From NCBI RefSeq assembly GCF_015565955.1, contig NZ_CP064760.1:372001-436000 (forward strand): a stretch of DNA of 64,000 nt, given 5' to 3'. Origin of the DNA: Microbacterium schleiferi. Its GTDB lineage: Bacteria > Actinomycetota > Actinomycetes > Actinomycetales > Microbacteriaceae. The notes below the pieces were generated by a model. It searched no databases. It was not told where the DNA came from and was given only the letters and a program-made list of their open reading frames with translations. Below, piece after piece: positions 1-8,292 of the stretch. The translations under genes were made by a program, and so were the position numbers. The stretch's first letter is position 1. Each line of letters opens with the position of its first letter.

Positions 1-920
1 GGCTTTCAGCGTGGATCGGCTCCCGGCGGGTTCTCGAGGTCACACCGCTTCAGGCCGTGTCGGGCTCGGTCCCGCTTGCAGCCGACGAGGTCGCCGCGCG
101 TCGGGGCAGGCACGTGGTCGCCGGCATCCTGTTCGCCCTCGGGGCAGTTGCGCTTGCTGCGGGCATCTTGCTGGGTCTTGTCTCGCCGCTCGGCGTCGTT
201 GTGGCCTTCTTCGGTGGGGTCCTCTCGTTCACCGGCATCACGATGGCAGCCCCGCTGGTCATGCCGCCGGCGCTGCGTCTGGTCGGACGCGCGTTCGGTC
301 GGTCAGCTCCCGCCCGGCTCGCGGTGCAGAACGCCTACCGGAATCCGGAGCGCGCCGCCCGGACATCGATCGGCATCGTCATCGGTGTGACGCTCGTGAC
401 GATGTTCGCCGTGGCGATCGAGTCGGTGAAGGCGGTGCTCACGGCCAACGCGGGAGGCACGCTCGAGCCGGAGCTGGCCAGCATCATGGACACCTTCGCC
501 GCGATCATGATGGGGCTCGTCGCGATCTCGGCGGTCATCGCGGGAGTCGGGCTCGTGAACCTCCTGACGCTCGGGATCATCCAGCGCACCCGGGAACTGG
601 GGCTCCTGCGTGCCCTCGGGGTCTCGATCGCGCAGATCCGCCGGATGGTGCTGCTCGAAGCGGTCCACGTGACGGTGACCTCGACCCTGCTGGGCGTTCT
701 GCTGGGCATCGCGTACGGCTGGGCGGGAGCCCAGTCGCTGCTGGGCAGCGTTCCCACGAGCCCCGACGGTCTCCTGCGCGCCGGCATCGTGTGGCCGGCG
801 GTGCCGCTCGGGCCGCTCGTGGTGATCATTGCGGCAACGGCGGTGCTCACGGTTGTGGCATCGGTGACGCCCACACGTCTTGCCACGCGGGTCGCTCCCG
901 TGGCGGCGCTGAGCGAGTAG
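1..920 (+). CDS. ABC transporter permease, FtsX/MacB type, C-terminal part
   Basis: This is the 3' end of a membrane permease. The reading frame is open to the window edge (codons from base 3 read LSAWIGSRRVLEVTPLQAV), so the start lies outside. The visible part has two hydrophobic helices near residues 20-75, a loop, then an FtsX domain with three more helices: one near IIMGLV-type residues, one in the stretch after the conserved RTRELGLLRALG motif, and one at the end. It closes with PTRLATRVAPVAALSE, typical of MacB-like permeases that export peptides, lipoproteins or drugs with a separate ATPase. The ATPase is presumably upstream. Substrate cannot be told. Family assignment is secure. Confidence 0.9.
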   Translation, partial: LSAWIGSRRVLEVTPLQAVSGSVPLAADEVAARRGRHVVAGILFALGAVALAAGILLGLVSPLGVVVAFFGGVLSFTGITMAAPLVMPPALRLVGRAFGRSAPARLAVQNAYRNPERAARTSIGIVIGVTLVTMFAVAIESVKAVLTANAGGTLEPELASIMDTFAAIMMGLVAISAVIAGVGLVNLLTLGIIQRTRELGLLRALGVSIAQIRRMVLLEAVHVTVTSTLLGVLLGIAYGWAGAQSLLGSVPTSPDGLLRAGIVWPAVPLGPLVVIIAATAVLTVVASVTPTRLATRVAPVAALSE

Positions 921-924
921 CGGG

Positions 925-1452
925 TTACGCCGTGGCGGTCGAGTCCGAGTCCTCGGGGTCGGCCGTCGCGGCATCCGGATCATGTGCCCACGATGGCGCG
1001 ATCTGACGGATGCGGGCAGCCCGCCACTGCCACACGGCCCACAGACTCGGCCACAGCACCGGCGCCGCGGCGCCGCCGATCACGAGGCGCTCGCGCCACA
1101 GGGTTCGGCCGTCCGGAAGGGGCGAGACCGCCATCTGGTGGTCCCACACATCGAGGACGGCGAGCGGACCGGTCAGGGGCATGCCCGAGTCGCGGATGAT
1201 CCGCACCCGCACGCCGTCGAGCTCGCGCTGCGCATCCGTGATCGAGATGAGCTGGCGCCCGACCGGGATCAGGCCCGCGATGCTGAGCCCGACGGCGGCG
1301 TTCTGGCCGTGCTCCCACCGGGTCGGCATCGCTTCGAGCGGCTGCATGTCGAGGAACGGGCCATACACCTCGGCCAGTACCCGCGGGGAGTGCAGGGCGC
1401 GCCAGGCGGCGTCGGCATCGCAGTCGATCGTGAACTTGCTGAGCACGCGCAT
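925..1452 (-). CDS. SRPBCC-like hypothetical protein
   Basis: A 175-residue protein starting MRVLSKFTIDCDADAAWRAL, the usual opening of START/polyketide-cyclase-like (SRPBCC) folds, which form a hydrophobic ligand cavity. The pattern of a strand, an AWRAL helix, then alternating strands (RVRIIRD, HQMAVSPLP) fits such a fold. Residues 125-160 are Trp- and Arg-rich (WPSLWAVWQWRAARIRQ) and resemble the final long helix of the fold. The tail is acidic. It ends 5 bp from the convergent permease gene and is divergent from the ComB-like gene, with 40 bp between start codons. No ligand or reaction can be inferred. Confidence 0.65.
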   Translation of the reverse strand: MRVLSKFTIDCDADAAWRALHSPRVLAEVYGPFLDMQPLEAMPTRWEHGQNAAVGLSIAGLIPVGRQLISITDAQRELDGVRVRIIRDSGMPLTGPLAVLDVWDHQMAVSPLPDGRTLWRERLVIGGAAAPVLWPSLWAVWQWRAARIRQIAPSWAHDPDAATADPEDSDSTATA

Positions 1453-1480
1453 GCGGCAAGTCTCGCATCCGCCATCGCTT

Positions 1481-1486
1481 TACGCT
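1481..1486 (+). promoter_or_regulatory. -10 box for a probably leaderless comB-like transcript
   Basis: TACGCT is followed by 6 bp and then the ATG at 1493. No Shine-Dalgarno sequence precedes the ATG. This spacing puts the expected transcription start on the A of ATG, as in leaderless actinobacterial genes (inference). Confidence 0.5.
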
Positions 1487-1492
1487 GGACGG

Positions 1493-2020
1493 ATGCCGTC
1501 ACCGCTGGATCAGGGTCGTTATCAGGTACGTCTCGAGTGGGGACCCGCGGGCCGCGACCGCCTGGCACCGGCGCAGGTCACCGTGATCGTTGACGTCCTC
1601 GCCGACGCGGACTCCGCTGCCGACCAGATCGCCGAGAAAGCGGCGGCGGCGGGTAGCGTCGTGCTGCGCGGAGGGCTTCGGAACGCCTCAGCGATCGGTG
1701 AGGCCGTGTTGGCCGAGCAGCATCGGCGAGCCGAGCGCACGAGCATCGCCGTGATCGCCTGCGGCGGGGCGGATGCCGACGGCGCGCGGTTCGCCGTCGA
1801 GGACCTTCTCGGTGCCGGAGCAGTCATCGACGCGCTCGCGGCGCGCGGTATCGACCACACCTCGCCCGAGGCTGCCGCGGCATGTGAGGCGTTCCGGGGA
1901 CTTCGTCCGGCGGTGCGCCATCTGCTGACGGCCAGCGGGACCGGGCAGGCTTGGCTTGACGCCGGACGCCGCGATGAGGTTCTCGCCGCGGCCTCGGTGG
2001 ATGCCGATTCGCCCGCTTAG
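1493..2020 (+). CDS. 2-phosphosulfolactate phosphatase family protein (ComB-like)
   Basis: A 175-residue protein. The family signature is visible: an N-terminal strand VTVIVDVLADADSAADQIA, a central VIACGGADADGARFAVEDL followed by LGAGAVI, and a C-terminal helical region with SPEA. ComB hydrolyses 2-phosphosulfolactate in coenzyme M synthesis in archaea. Actinobacteria keep homologues whose role is unsettled, so only the fold is claimed. It is shorter than archaeal ComB (over 200 residues). The ATG at 1493 was chosen over upstream in-frame starts because those run antisense through the neighbouring gene and because a -10 box sits 6 bp before it. Its stop overlaps the stop of the convergent 51-residue gene. 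Confidence 0.6.
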   Translation: MPSPLDQGRYQVRLEWGPAGRDRLAPAQVTVIVDVLADADSAADQIAEKAAAAGSVVLRGGLRNASAIGEAVLAEQHRRAERTSIAVIACGGADADGARFAVEDLLGAGAVIDALAARGIDHTSPEAAAACEAFRGLRPAVRHLLTASGTGQAWLDAGRRDEVLAAASVDADSPA

Positions 2021-2172
2021 TGCTGAGCGAGCCGGAACATCCCCCAGCCGAGCACGATGAACCGGAACAGCTGAACGAACAGGTTCGTGCGGCGGCGCAG
2101 ATCGGCATCCGTCGGCAGCGGTGCGGCATCGACCATCGCTTGGGCCGATGAATCCACGGGCGTGATCATCAT
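2017..2172 (-). CDS. Small conserved-looking protein, 51 aa
   Basis: A short gene starting with two Met codons (MMITPVDSSAQAMVDAAPL) and ending in a hydrophobic stretch, NLFVQLFRFIVLGWGMFRLA, that could be an amphipathic or membrane-inserting helix. A good ribosome binding site, GAAAGGAGTCTC, lies just before the first ATG. It starts 28 bp after the stop of the sulfide:quinone-reductase-like gene on the same strand, so the two are probably co-transcribed. A quinone-linked flavoprotein followed by a tiny hydrophobic protein suggests a membrane anchor or partner, but that is inference. Its stop overlaps the ComB-like stop on the other strand. Confidence 0.6.
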   Translation of the reverse strand: MMITPVDSSAQAMVDAAPLPTDADLRRRTNLFVQLFRFIVLGWGMFRLAQH

Positions 2173-2199
2173 GAGACTCCTTTCACCGCCGTGGCGGGG

Positions 2200-3662
2200 T
2201 CATTCCGGGATGAGATACCACAGCGGGTAGGCCTTGGCCTTGTACAGGAACGCCGTGTGCAGCATCCGCTTCAGCCAGTGCGCGGCCAGACCCACTTCGC
2301 CGGTCGTGTGGTCGGGGTCTCGACCGTGGGAGGTGGGCCGAGCCTCGAAGTCAGGGACGATCGGGGTCATGGTCATGGCGACGGCGCTTCCCCGGGCAAA
2401 CCCGGTTCCGGTCGAGGCGATGCACGCGGCCGGCAGCTCCGCCATCGATGCGCCGTGGCGGGCGATGCTCGTGCCCGTCCTGATCATCTCGGCGATGTTC
2501 AGCGCGGCGGCCTTACCCATCGCGCCCGAGGGCATTCCCGTCCGCGGTGGCGCGGGCGCGATAGCGACACCCTCGGGTGTCGACAGCGGCTGCGAGATCG
2601 CGTGTGGGGGAGCGAAGGCGATCCCGACGGCGAACATGGTCGGGTATCCGGGCACCTGGTAGGTGGTCGGCCAGTCTTTCGCGGACCACTGCGCGTACGG
2701 CTTCGGCGAGTAATCGGCGTCGACCTTCATGAACCCGCTCGGGGCGAAGAACCGATCCGAGACGTCGTAGCCGTCGCGGTCGTACGCGGTCAGCGCGACT
2801 CCGCGAAACGGCGGCAGGAGCATCGCGAAGTCGAAATCAAGCGCCTGCGGCGAACCGTCCTCCTGCACGTAGCGGATCGTCTGGGGCTCGACCGCGGTCA
2901 CGGCAGCGCGGGTGATTGCACGGATGCCGCGCTCGCGGAACAAGCTCGACATCCACTGCTGGCCTGGTATGTCGCCGCCCTTGGTGCGAAACGACATGCC
3001 GCCGACGCCGAAGTCGCCGAGTTCGGGCTCGTTGCTGAGGTAGACCAGCTCGGTGTTCTCGCGCACACCGGCCTGCGTGAGCTTCTGCTCGACATTGAAC
3101 GCGTACTCGAACGCCGCGCCCTCGCAGGTGCACTGTCCGTGCCCGACACCGACGACGAAGCGCAGCCGTTCTCCAGCCCGGGCGCGCTCGATGGCAGCGT
3201 CGAGCTGCTCGGATGCGTCGGTGGCGTGCCCCGGGGTGCACACCGACACCGTGTAGCCGTTGTCGGGCCCGAGCCCCGGCGTGGCCGCGAAGTTCAGTGC
3301 GGGACCCGTGGCGTTGATGAGGTAGTCGTAGCGCAGCCGCTCGGTCTGGCCCGCACGGCCGGGTTCGGTGTACTCGATATCGACGGCGCCCTGGGCAGAG
3401 TCGCCGTCGCCATCGGGCCAGATCGCCGTGGCCTTGGCCTGGTGGAACGCGACCTTCTTGCGCTTCTAGACCGGAGCCAGCGGGAACACCACGGTGTCGC
3501 GGCTCATCCGTCCGACGCCCACCCAGATGTTCGACGGGATCCAGTTCCAGTTCGCGTTCGGCGACACGACGATGACGTCGTGTTCCTTCCCGAGCTTGCG
3601 ACGCAGTGTCAACGCAGCGGTATGGCCCGCAACGCTGCGCCGAGAACGATGACACGTGACAT
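2200..3662 (-). pseudogene. Sulfide:quinone-reductase-like FAD/NAD(P) oxidoreductase, interrupted
   Basis: The repaired product would be 487 residues. It starts MSRVIVLGA with an FAD-binding GxGxxG motif, has a mid-protein VGHGQCTCEGAAFEYAF with the Cys typical of SQR-type enzymes, and a late Cys in AACIASTGTG. SQRs oxidise sulfide or persulfides and reduce membrane quinones. Two lesions are visible. One G is missing near 3635, inside the GxGxxG codons. Codon 66 (3466-3468) is TAG where the family has an aromatic residue (PVYKRKK expected). After restoring the missing G the TAG is exactly in frame. The rest is intact to the TGA at 2200 and ends YPLWYLIPE. The frameshift resembles the sequence errors elsewhere in this window; the stop does not. 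It may be a true pseudogene or carry two errors. Confidence 0.7.
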
Positions 3663-3703
3663 CGTGTTCCTCGCTTTCCGGCCGCCATGGCCTTCACTCG
3701 CAC

Positions 3704-3719
3704 GATACCCCGGGGGTAC
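3704..3719. promoter_or_regulatory. Possible CstR/CsoR-type operator upstream of the SQR-like gene
   Basis: GATACCCCGGGGGTAC is an imperfect inverted repeat (TACCCC / GGGGGTA) 42 bp upstream of the flavoprotein start. CsoR/CstR repressors bind G/C-tract operators bordered by TA, and CstR controls sulfide and persulfide genes including SQR. The left arm has four C and the right five G, so one C may have been lost as in other runs here. No regulator gene is visible nearby. Confidence 0.4.
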
Positions 3720-3764
3720 TAGCGAGATAGGGACTAAAGGCCGGAGAAAAGAGGATCCGGTGCT

Positions 3765-4253
3765 TCAGCGCGGGGTCATCGCCGCCAGGCGCACGGATGC
3801 CGGGATCTCGCGCTTGGACCAGGTGAGCAGGTAGCGCTCATCGAAGCGGGGCGCGCAGCGCGCGCAGGAGGTCTGCCGGCTGGCCCGGCGGTGGCGATAG
3901 GCGACGTGCCCCGACGGGCACACCCCGACCCACGGCGCGAGTTCTGTTGCCGTCTCCCCGTGGTGGGTCGTGCCGCCGACATAGCCGAGGTCGCGCGCAA
4001 TCGCCTTCCACCGCGGGCCGTGACCGGCCGCAGCGCCGGCGAGCGCATGCGCGACCTCGTGCAGGAGCGTCTGGTGGTTGGTGTCGTCGTCGTGGCGGGC
4101 GGCCAAATAGCGCGACACCGTGATGCGTTTACGCGTGAAGTCGCACAGGCCCGCACGGCGCTTCGCGTTGTCGAAGCCGAATGTCCATTCCGGACTCAGG
4201 TGCGCCGAGAGCAGGGCCTCGGCCCAATGGCGAACGCGGTGCAACTCGGACAT
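3765..4253 (-). CDS. SprT-like zinc metalloprotease domain protein
   Basis: A 162-residue protein with the gluzincin motif HEVAHALAG near residue 85. The two His are zinc ligands and the Glu is the general base. A later GHGPRWKAIARDLGY segment is typical of SprT/Spartan-like domains. After it comes a Cys/His-rich tail (VCPSGH ... SCARC) that looks like a zinc ribbon, also seen in this family. SprT-like proteins are implicated in DNA-protein crosslink or general proteolysis; the bacterial role is little studied. The ATG at 4253 follows TACGCT with 6 bp between, pointing to a leaderless transcript. A separate gene, the TPR protein, begins upstream on the same strand. Confidence 0.85.
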   Translation of the reverse strand: MSELHRVRHWAEALLSAHLSPEWTFGFDNAKRRAGLCDFTRKRITVSRYLAARHDDDTNHQTLLHEVAHALAGAAAGHGPRWKAIARDLGYVGGTTHHGETATELAPWVGVCPSGHVAYRHRRASRQTSCARCAPRFDERYLLTWSKREIPASVRLAAMTPR

Positions 4254-4259
4254 GACGAC

Positions 4260-4265
4260 AGCGTA
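4260..4265 (-). promoter_or_regulatory. -10 box for leaderless sprT-like gene
   Basis: On the minus strand TACGCT is followed by 6 bp (GTCGTC) and the ATG. There is no ribosome binding site, so the mRNA probably begins at the start codon. Confidence 0.5.
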
Positions 4266-4289
4266 AGCGGAGGGTCGGACACCGGCCGG

Positions 4290-4823
4290 TCAGCTTGCGA
4301 CGGCCGCGCCGGCCTCTGCCCGGCGACGCTCCGCAGCGTCGATCGCGAGAAGCGTCGACTCGAGCTGGTCATCCGGTGTCGCCGTGCTCTGACGGGCGAA
4401 CAGTGCGCGTTTGAAGTCGGCGCGCGCAGCGTCGAAGTCGCCGGCGTCGTAGTGCACCTTCCCGCGGTGCTGGTAGGCGAAGGCGGCGATCGAGGCCCAT
4501 CCGGCACCTTCGGCCTCGACGGCGCAGGTCGTGAGCTCTTGCTCGGCTGCCGCGAGAGATCCGCGGAATTGCAGCACCGTCGCGTGCAGGATGCGGGCGC
4601 GCAGCAGGTCTTTGCGTGTTCCTGCCATCCGGGCCGTGCGCACCGTCTGATCGGCGATCTCGAGCGCGTCATCCAGGCGGTCGAGGACCTTCAGCAGCCA
4701 CACCCGTTCAAGCAGGGCCGGGAGTGAGCGCTGATCGCCGAGTTCATCGAGGCGTTCGCGGCAATCGCGCGGGTTGACCACTTCACGAAGCGTGACGGGG
4801 TCGTAGCCGTGGATATAGCTCAC
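4290..4823 (-). CDS. Tetratricopeptide-repeat protein
   Basis: A 177-residue soluble protein made of helical pairs. Segments such as LLERVWLLKVLDRLDDALEI, LHATVLQFRGSLAAAEQEL and AYQHRGKVHYDAGDFDAARA carry TPR-like spacing of small and aromatic residues, giving about three repeats. TPRs mediate protein-protein contacts; no partner is evident. The GTG at 4823 (VSYIHGYDPVTLRE) is preferred over an ATG 93 bp upstream because GGAAGGAGCGCGA precedes it and the upstream extension is Arg-rich and unlike coding sequence. It lies 36 bp before the SprT-like gene on the same strand. Actinobacterial homologues are usually left as hypothetical. Confidence 0.75.
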   Translation of the reverse strand: MSYIHGYDPVTLREVVNPRDCRERLDELGDQRSLPALLERVWLLKVLDRLDDALEIADQTVRTARMAGTRKDLLRARILHATVLQFRGSLAAAEQELTTCAVEAEGAGWASIAAFAYQHRGKVHYDAGDFDAARADFKRALFARQSTATPDDQLESTLLAIDAAERRRAEAGAAVAS

Positions 4824-4955
4824 TCGCGCTCCTTCCCGCAGGCGGTGATCGCCGCGGTCAGGCCGCCAGATCCCGCATCCTCGCCGCACCTCGCCCCACA
4901 CGCGATGCGCTTTCATTGTGGCCGCGATGGCGCGCGGCGCCGGTTTCCCACGCCG

Positions 4956-5831
4956 TCAGCGGTCGAACAACGAGGCCGAGGGTGCCGGCGACGCGACGGC
5001 GTCGGCGTCGGTGACGATGCGCGCCCCAGCGACGAACGCGTCGACTTCCGCCCCCTGAGCCACCTTCGCGGGGTGCGGACCGGCGGCCATCAGCCGAGGG
5101 AGCCAGTCGGCCTTCAGCGGCGCTCGGGAAGCCGCGATCACGATGTTCCCGAAGCGCCTCCCCTTGAGTACTTGAACCTCCGCGAGGAGCGCGACGTGGG
5201 GGAGTTCGCTGCGAATGGTTGCGCTTTGACGGCGCGCGAAGGCGAGCCCGGGGCCGTCGGCGACATTGACCAACAGCACGCCCGAGTCGGTGAGGTAGCG
5301 CGCCGCGAGGCGGTAGAACTCGACACTGGTCACGTGCGCGGGTGTGCGAGCGCCGTGGAAGATGTCTGCGACCACGAGGTCTGCCTGACCGCGGATGCCG
5401 GTCGGCATCCGTTCGAGCACATCGCGCGCGTCGCCCGTTCGGGTGCGGATGGAGCCGCCGGCGCGCGATCCGGCAGGCAGCGGCAGGTGTTCGCGAACGA
5501 GCGAGACCAGCGCGGGTTCGAGTTCGATGACCTGCTGACGCGAGCCCGGCCGGGTTGCGTCGATGTAGCGCGCAAGAGTGTAGGCGCCGGCGCCGAGGTG
5601 GATGGCGGTCAGGGGCGCCCCCGGATCACCGAGCTGATCGATCACCGCGCCCATCCGTGCGACGTACTCGAAGTGGAGATGGGTCGGGTCGTCGAGGTCG
5701 ACATGGGACTGCGGTGTGCCGCCCACCTCCAACTCCCACCCGGTGGCGAACGCCGACGGCAGGATGCGCGCCAGAGACCCATCCGACAACCGCACCTGCG
5801 GCGGCGGGGCTTCGACGTGCGCTCGGGCCAC
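4956..5831 (-). CDS. Spermidine-synthase-like SAM-dependent methyltransferase-fold protein
   Basis: A 291-residue protein with a Rossmann core. AIHLGAGAYTLARYI is the glycine-rich SAM or dcSAM loop, QQVIELEPALVSL carries the acidic end of strand 2, and ADLVVADIFHGARTPAHVTS matches the D-x-F/Y-x-G segment of spermidine synthases. Actinobacterial proteins of this type (often annotated 'fused MFS/spermidine synthase' or 'spermidine synthase-like') usually lack proof of aminopropyl transfer, so only the fold is claimed. The GTG at 5831 follows TACGGT plus 6 bp, suggesting a leaderless transcript. It is divergent from pxpA with only 32 bp between start codons. Confidence 0.75.
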   Translation of the reverse strand: MARAHVEAPPPQVRLSDGSLARILPSAFATGWELEVGGTPQSHVDLDDPTHLHFEYVARMGAVIDQLGDPGAPLTAIHLGAGAYTLARYIDATRPGSRQQVIELEPALVSLVREHLPLPAGSRAGGSIRTRTGDARDVLERMPTGIRGQADLVVADIFHGARTPAHVTSVEFYRLAARYLTDSGVLLVNVADGPGLAFARRQSATIRSELPHVALLAEVQVLKGRRFGNIVIAASRAPLKADWLPRLMAAGPHPAKVAQGAEVDAFVAGARIVTDADAVASPAPSASLFDR

Positions 5832-5837
5832 GCCTCC

Positions 5838-5843
5838 ACCGTA
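5838..5843 (-). promoter_or_regulatory. -10 box for leaderless spermidine-synthase-like gene
   Basis: Minus-strand TACGGT is followed by GGAGGC (6 bp) and the GTG start. The matching -35 would fall on the pxpA start codon, so this promoter overlaps the divergent pxpA promoter. Confidence 0.45.
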
Positions 5844-5851
5844 GACCGGCG

Positions 5852-5857
5852 TACCGT
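5852..5857 (+). promoter_or_regulatory. -10 box for leaderless pxpA
   Basis: TACCGT is followed by 6 bp and the ATG at 5864. The position 17 bp upstream where a -35 would lie is inside the start of the divergent gene. Confidence 0.45.
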
Positions 5858-5863
5858 GGTCGC

Positions 5864-6619
5864 ATGAGCGCCATCGATCTCAACGCCGATCTCGGCGAGA
5901 CGGTCGACGGGGTGCCGACAGCCGATGACGAGGCGCTGTTCGCCGTCATTTCCAGCGCGAACGTCGCGTGCGGGGGTCACGCCGGGGACGTGCGCTCCAT
6001 GGCCGAGGCCGTCGAGCGTGCCGCGCGCTTCGGTGTGGCGATCGGCGCCCATCCCTCCTACCCCGACCGACCCGGATTCGGGCGGCGGCCCCGTGCGATG
6101 GCGGCGATCGAGCTTCGGACGGCAGTGCTCGCGCAGCTGGATGCGCTGGCGGACGTCGGCGCCGACATCCGTTACGTCAAACCCCATGGCGCGCTCTATC
6201 ACGCCGTGACGACGGATGCCGCGCACGCGGCGGCGCTCGCCGCGGCTGTGTCGGAGCTATCAGTCCGGCTCGGTCGCCGCGTGCCGATCCTGGGGATGTC
6301 GGGGGAGATCTCGACGGCCGCCGGTGAGCTCGGTCTCGAGGTCGTCGAGGAAGCGTTTCTCGACCGCGGATACACCCCGGGCGGGACCCTCGTTCCCCGC
6401 GATCAGCCCGGCGCCCTCGTCGAGGATCCGGCTCTGGCGGCCTCCCGGGCCGTGAGCTTGGCCCGGGAGGGCACGGTCGTGGCGGTCGACGGAACGAGCG
6501 TGGCGGTGACAGCTGCCTCCCTCTGCGTGCACGGTGACTCGTCGGCGTCGGTCGCGGCCGCTCGGGCCGTGCGCGCGGCGCTGGAGGCGGCATCCGTGAC
6601 GGTGCGAGCGCCGTGGTGA
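5864..6619 (+). CDS. pxpA: 5-oxoprolinase subunit A (LamB/YcsF family)
   Basis: A 251-residue protein with the diagnostic opening IDLNADLGET, then SSANVACGGHAGD, GAHPSYPDRPGFGRR, VKPHGALYH and a late GYTPGGTLVPRDQPGA. These are the conserved blocks of the LamB/YcsF family. PxpA works with PxpB and PxpC as an ATP-dependent 5-oxoprolinase, opening pyroglutamate to glutamate in the cytoplasm. The next gene, a pxpB-pxpC fusion, starts 7 bp before the stop of pxpA, so the two are translationally coupled and supply the complete enzyme. The length matches the family (about 250 residues). Confidence 0.93.
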   Translation: MSAIDLNADLGETVDGVPTADDEALFAVISSANVACGGHAGDVRSMAEAVERAARFGVAIGAHPSYPDRPGFGRRPRAMAAIELRTAVLAQLDALADVGADIRYVKPHGALYHAVTTDAAHAAALAAAVSELSVRLGRRVPILGMSGEISTAAGELGLEVVEEAFLDRGYTPGGTLVPRDQPGALVEDPALAASRAVSLAREGTVVAVDGTSVAVTAASLCVHGDSSASVAAARAVRAALEAASVTVRAPW

Positions 6620-8246
6620 TCAGCCCCACGGTCCGGCTCTTCGGCGACACGGGACTGCTCGCCGAGGTTCCGGATGTGCTCGGCTCGGCCGAGGCGCTGC
6701 GGGTCGTGATCGCCCTCCGGGAGCGGCTCGAGCTCTCCCGCCCCGACGGTGTCGTCGATCTCGTCCCCGCCGCACGGACCGTCCTGGTGCGGTTCACGCC
6801 GAGTCGGGTCGCGGCGTCCGTCGTCCGCGCCTGGATCGAGAAGTCCCTCGCCGACGCGCTCGCCGCCGCGACGCCCGAGGCATCGCCGCAGCCCCCGCGC
6901 CCGGCGACCCGGACATCGAGATCGGCATCCGGTATGACGGGCCAGACCTCGAGGAGACCGCGGCTCTGCTCGGCATCCGTCCCGCCGACCTCGTGTCGGC
7001 GCACCTGGCCGCCACGTGGACCGTCGCGTTCACGGGCTTCGCGCCCGGGTTCGGGTACCTCGTGAGCGAGGACTGGCCGTTCGAGGTGCCCCGCCTCGCG
7101 TCGCCGCGCACGCGTGTGCCGGCGGGCTCGGTCGGCCTGGCGGGGAGCTTCTCGGGCGCCTACCCGCGGTCGACCCCCGGCGGCTGGCGGCTCATCGGCG
7201 CCACATCCGCACCGCTGTTCGATCCGGATGCGGCATCCCCGGCCCTCCTGCGCCCCGGCATACGCGTCCGATTCCGCGCGGAGGCCGACCTTCCGGCCGG
7301 CACGCGCGGCAGCTCTGCGCATCAGCGCCGCCCAGATGCTCCGGACCCGCACCGGACCGCCGCTCACGGGGGACCCGCCGAGCGCGTGCTGCGGATCGAG
7401 GAGCCGGGACTGCTCGCAACGATCCAGGATGCCGGGCGCCCGGGTGTCGGGTCGCTGGGAGTCTCGGTGTCAGGCGCGCTCGATCGCACCGCGCTCCGCA
7501 CCGCCAACCGGCTGGTCGGCAACCCCGAGGATGCAGCGGGCCTGGAGATCACCGCCGGCGGCTTCGAGGCCGAAGCGCTCACCGACGCCTGGATCGCCGT
7601 GACCGGCGCATGGGGTGCCCTCACGATCGACGGACGGGACATCGATCACGGCATCGCGCAGCTGTGGCGGAGGGGGGAGCGCCTGCGGGTGGGGTGGGTC
7701 TCGGCCGGGGTCCGCGCGTATCTCGCCGTCCGGGGTGGAATCGAGGCCCCGCGCGTTCTCGGCTCGGCCGCCACCGACACGCTCGCAGGCCTCGGGCCCG
7801 CACCGCTTCGTGCCGGCGCCGTGCTCGCCGGCGGGTCGGCCGAGACCGGCGACGTCCCGGCATCCGATCTTGCGCCGTGGAGCCCGCCGCCCCCGGACCT
7901 GGTCATCCGCCTCGTTCCCGGGCCCCGCGCTGACGCCTTCGCCCCCGCGTCCGAGAAGGCGCTGTTCGAGGCGACGTGGACCGTCGGTGCGGCAGCCGAC
8001 CGGGTCGGCATGCGGCTCGAGGGGCCGCGACTGCAGCGAACGGATGCCGCGGAGCTGCCGAGCGAGGGGATGGTTCCCGGGGCTATCCAGGTGCCCCCGT
8101 CGGGCTCGCCGACGATTTTGCTCGCCGACGGACCCGTGACGGGCGGCTACGCGGTCATCGCGACGGTTCTGGATGCCGACCTCGACCTGCTCGGCCAAGC
8201 GGGGCCCGGCACAACCGTGCACTTCCGGCACGCGCCTCGCTACTGA
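6613..8246 (+). CDS. 5-oxoprolinase subunits B and C fused (one apparent frameshift)
   Basis: The repaired product is 544 residues. Residues 1 to about 215 are PxpB (allophanate hydrolase subunit 1 type), with [11 protein letters not shown], the [18 protein letters not shown] block and [10 protein letters not shown]. After a 40-residue hydrophilic linker, PxpC (subunit 2 type) follows with [40 protein letters not shown] and a final [20 protein letters not shown]. Together they provide the catalytic carboxyl/phosphoryl machinery for pyroglutamate hydrolysis with PxpA. The frame breaks in the C run at 6892-6896; adding one C joins SPQPP to [10 protein letters not shown]. The GTG at 6613 (or 6616) overlaps the pxpA stop. 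A urea-amidolyase-like role is less likely given the pxpA partner. Confidence 0.85.
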
Positions 8247-8292
8247 GAGCGCACTTTATACCGCACCGATTTCGACTCGTCAAGAATCCCGC

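Noticed and set aside
3466..3468. TAG read as pyrrolysine in the SQR-like gene
   Set aside because: Pyrrolysine is not expected in this lineage or enzyme family; a substitution or miscall is simpler.
2191..3834. A 547-codon plus-strand frame through the SQR-like gene
   Set aside because: It is antisense to a recognised flavoprotein and has no domain signature.
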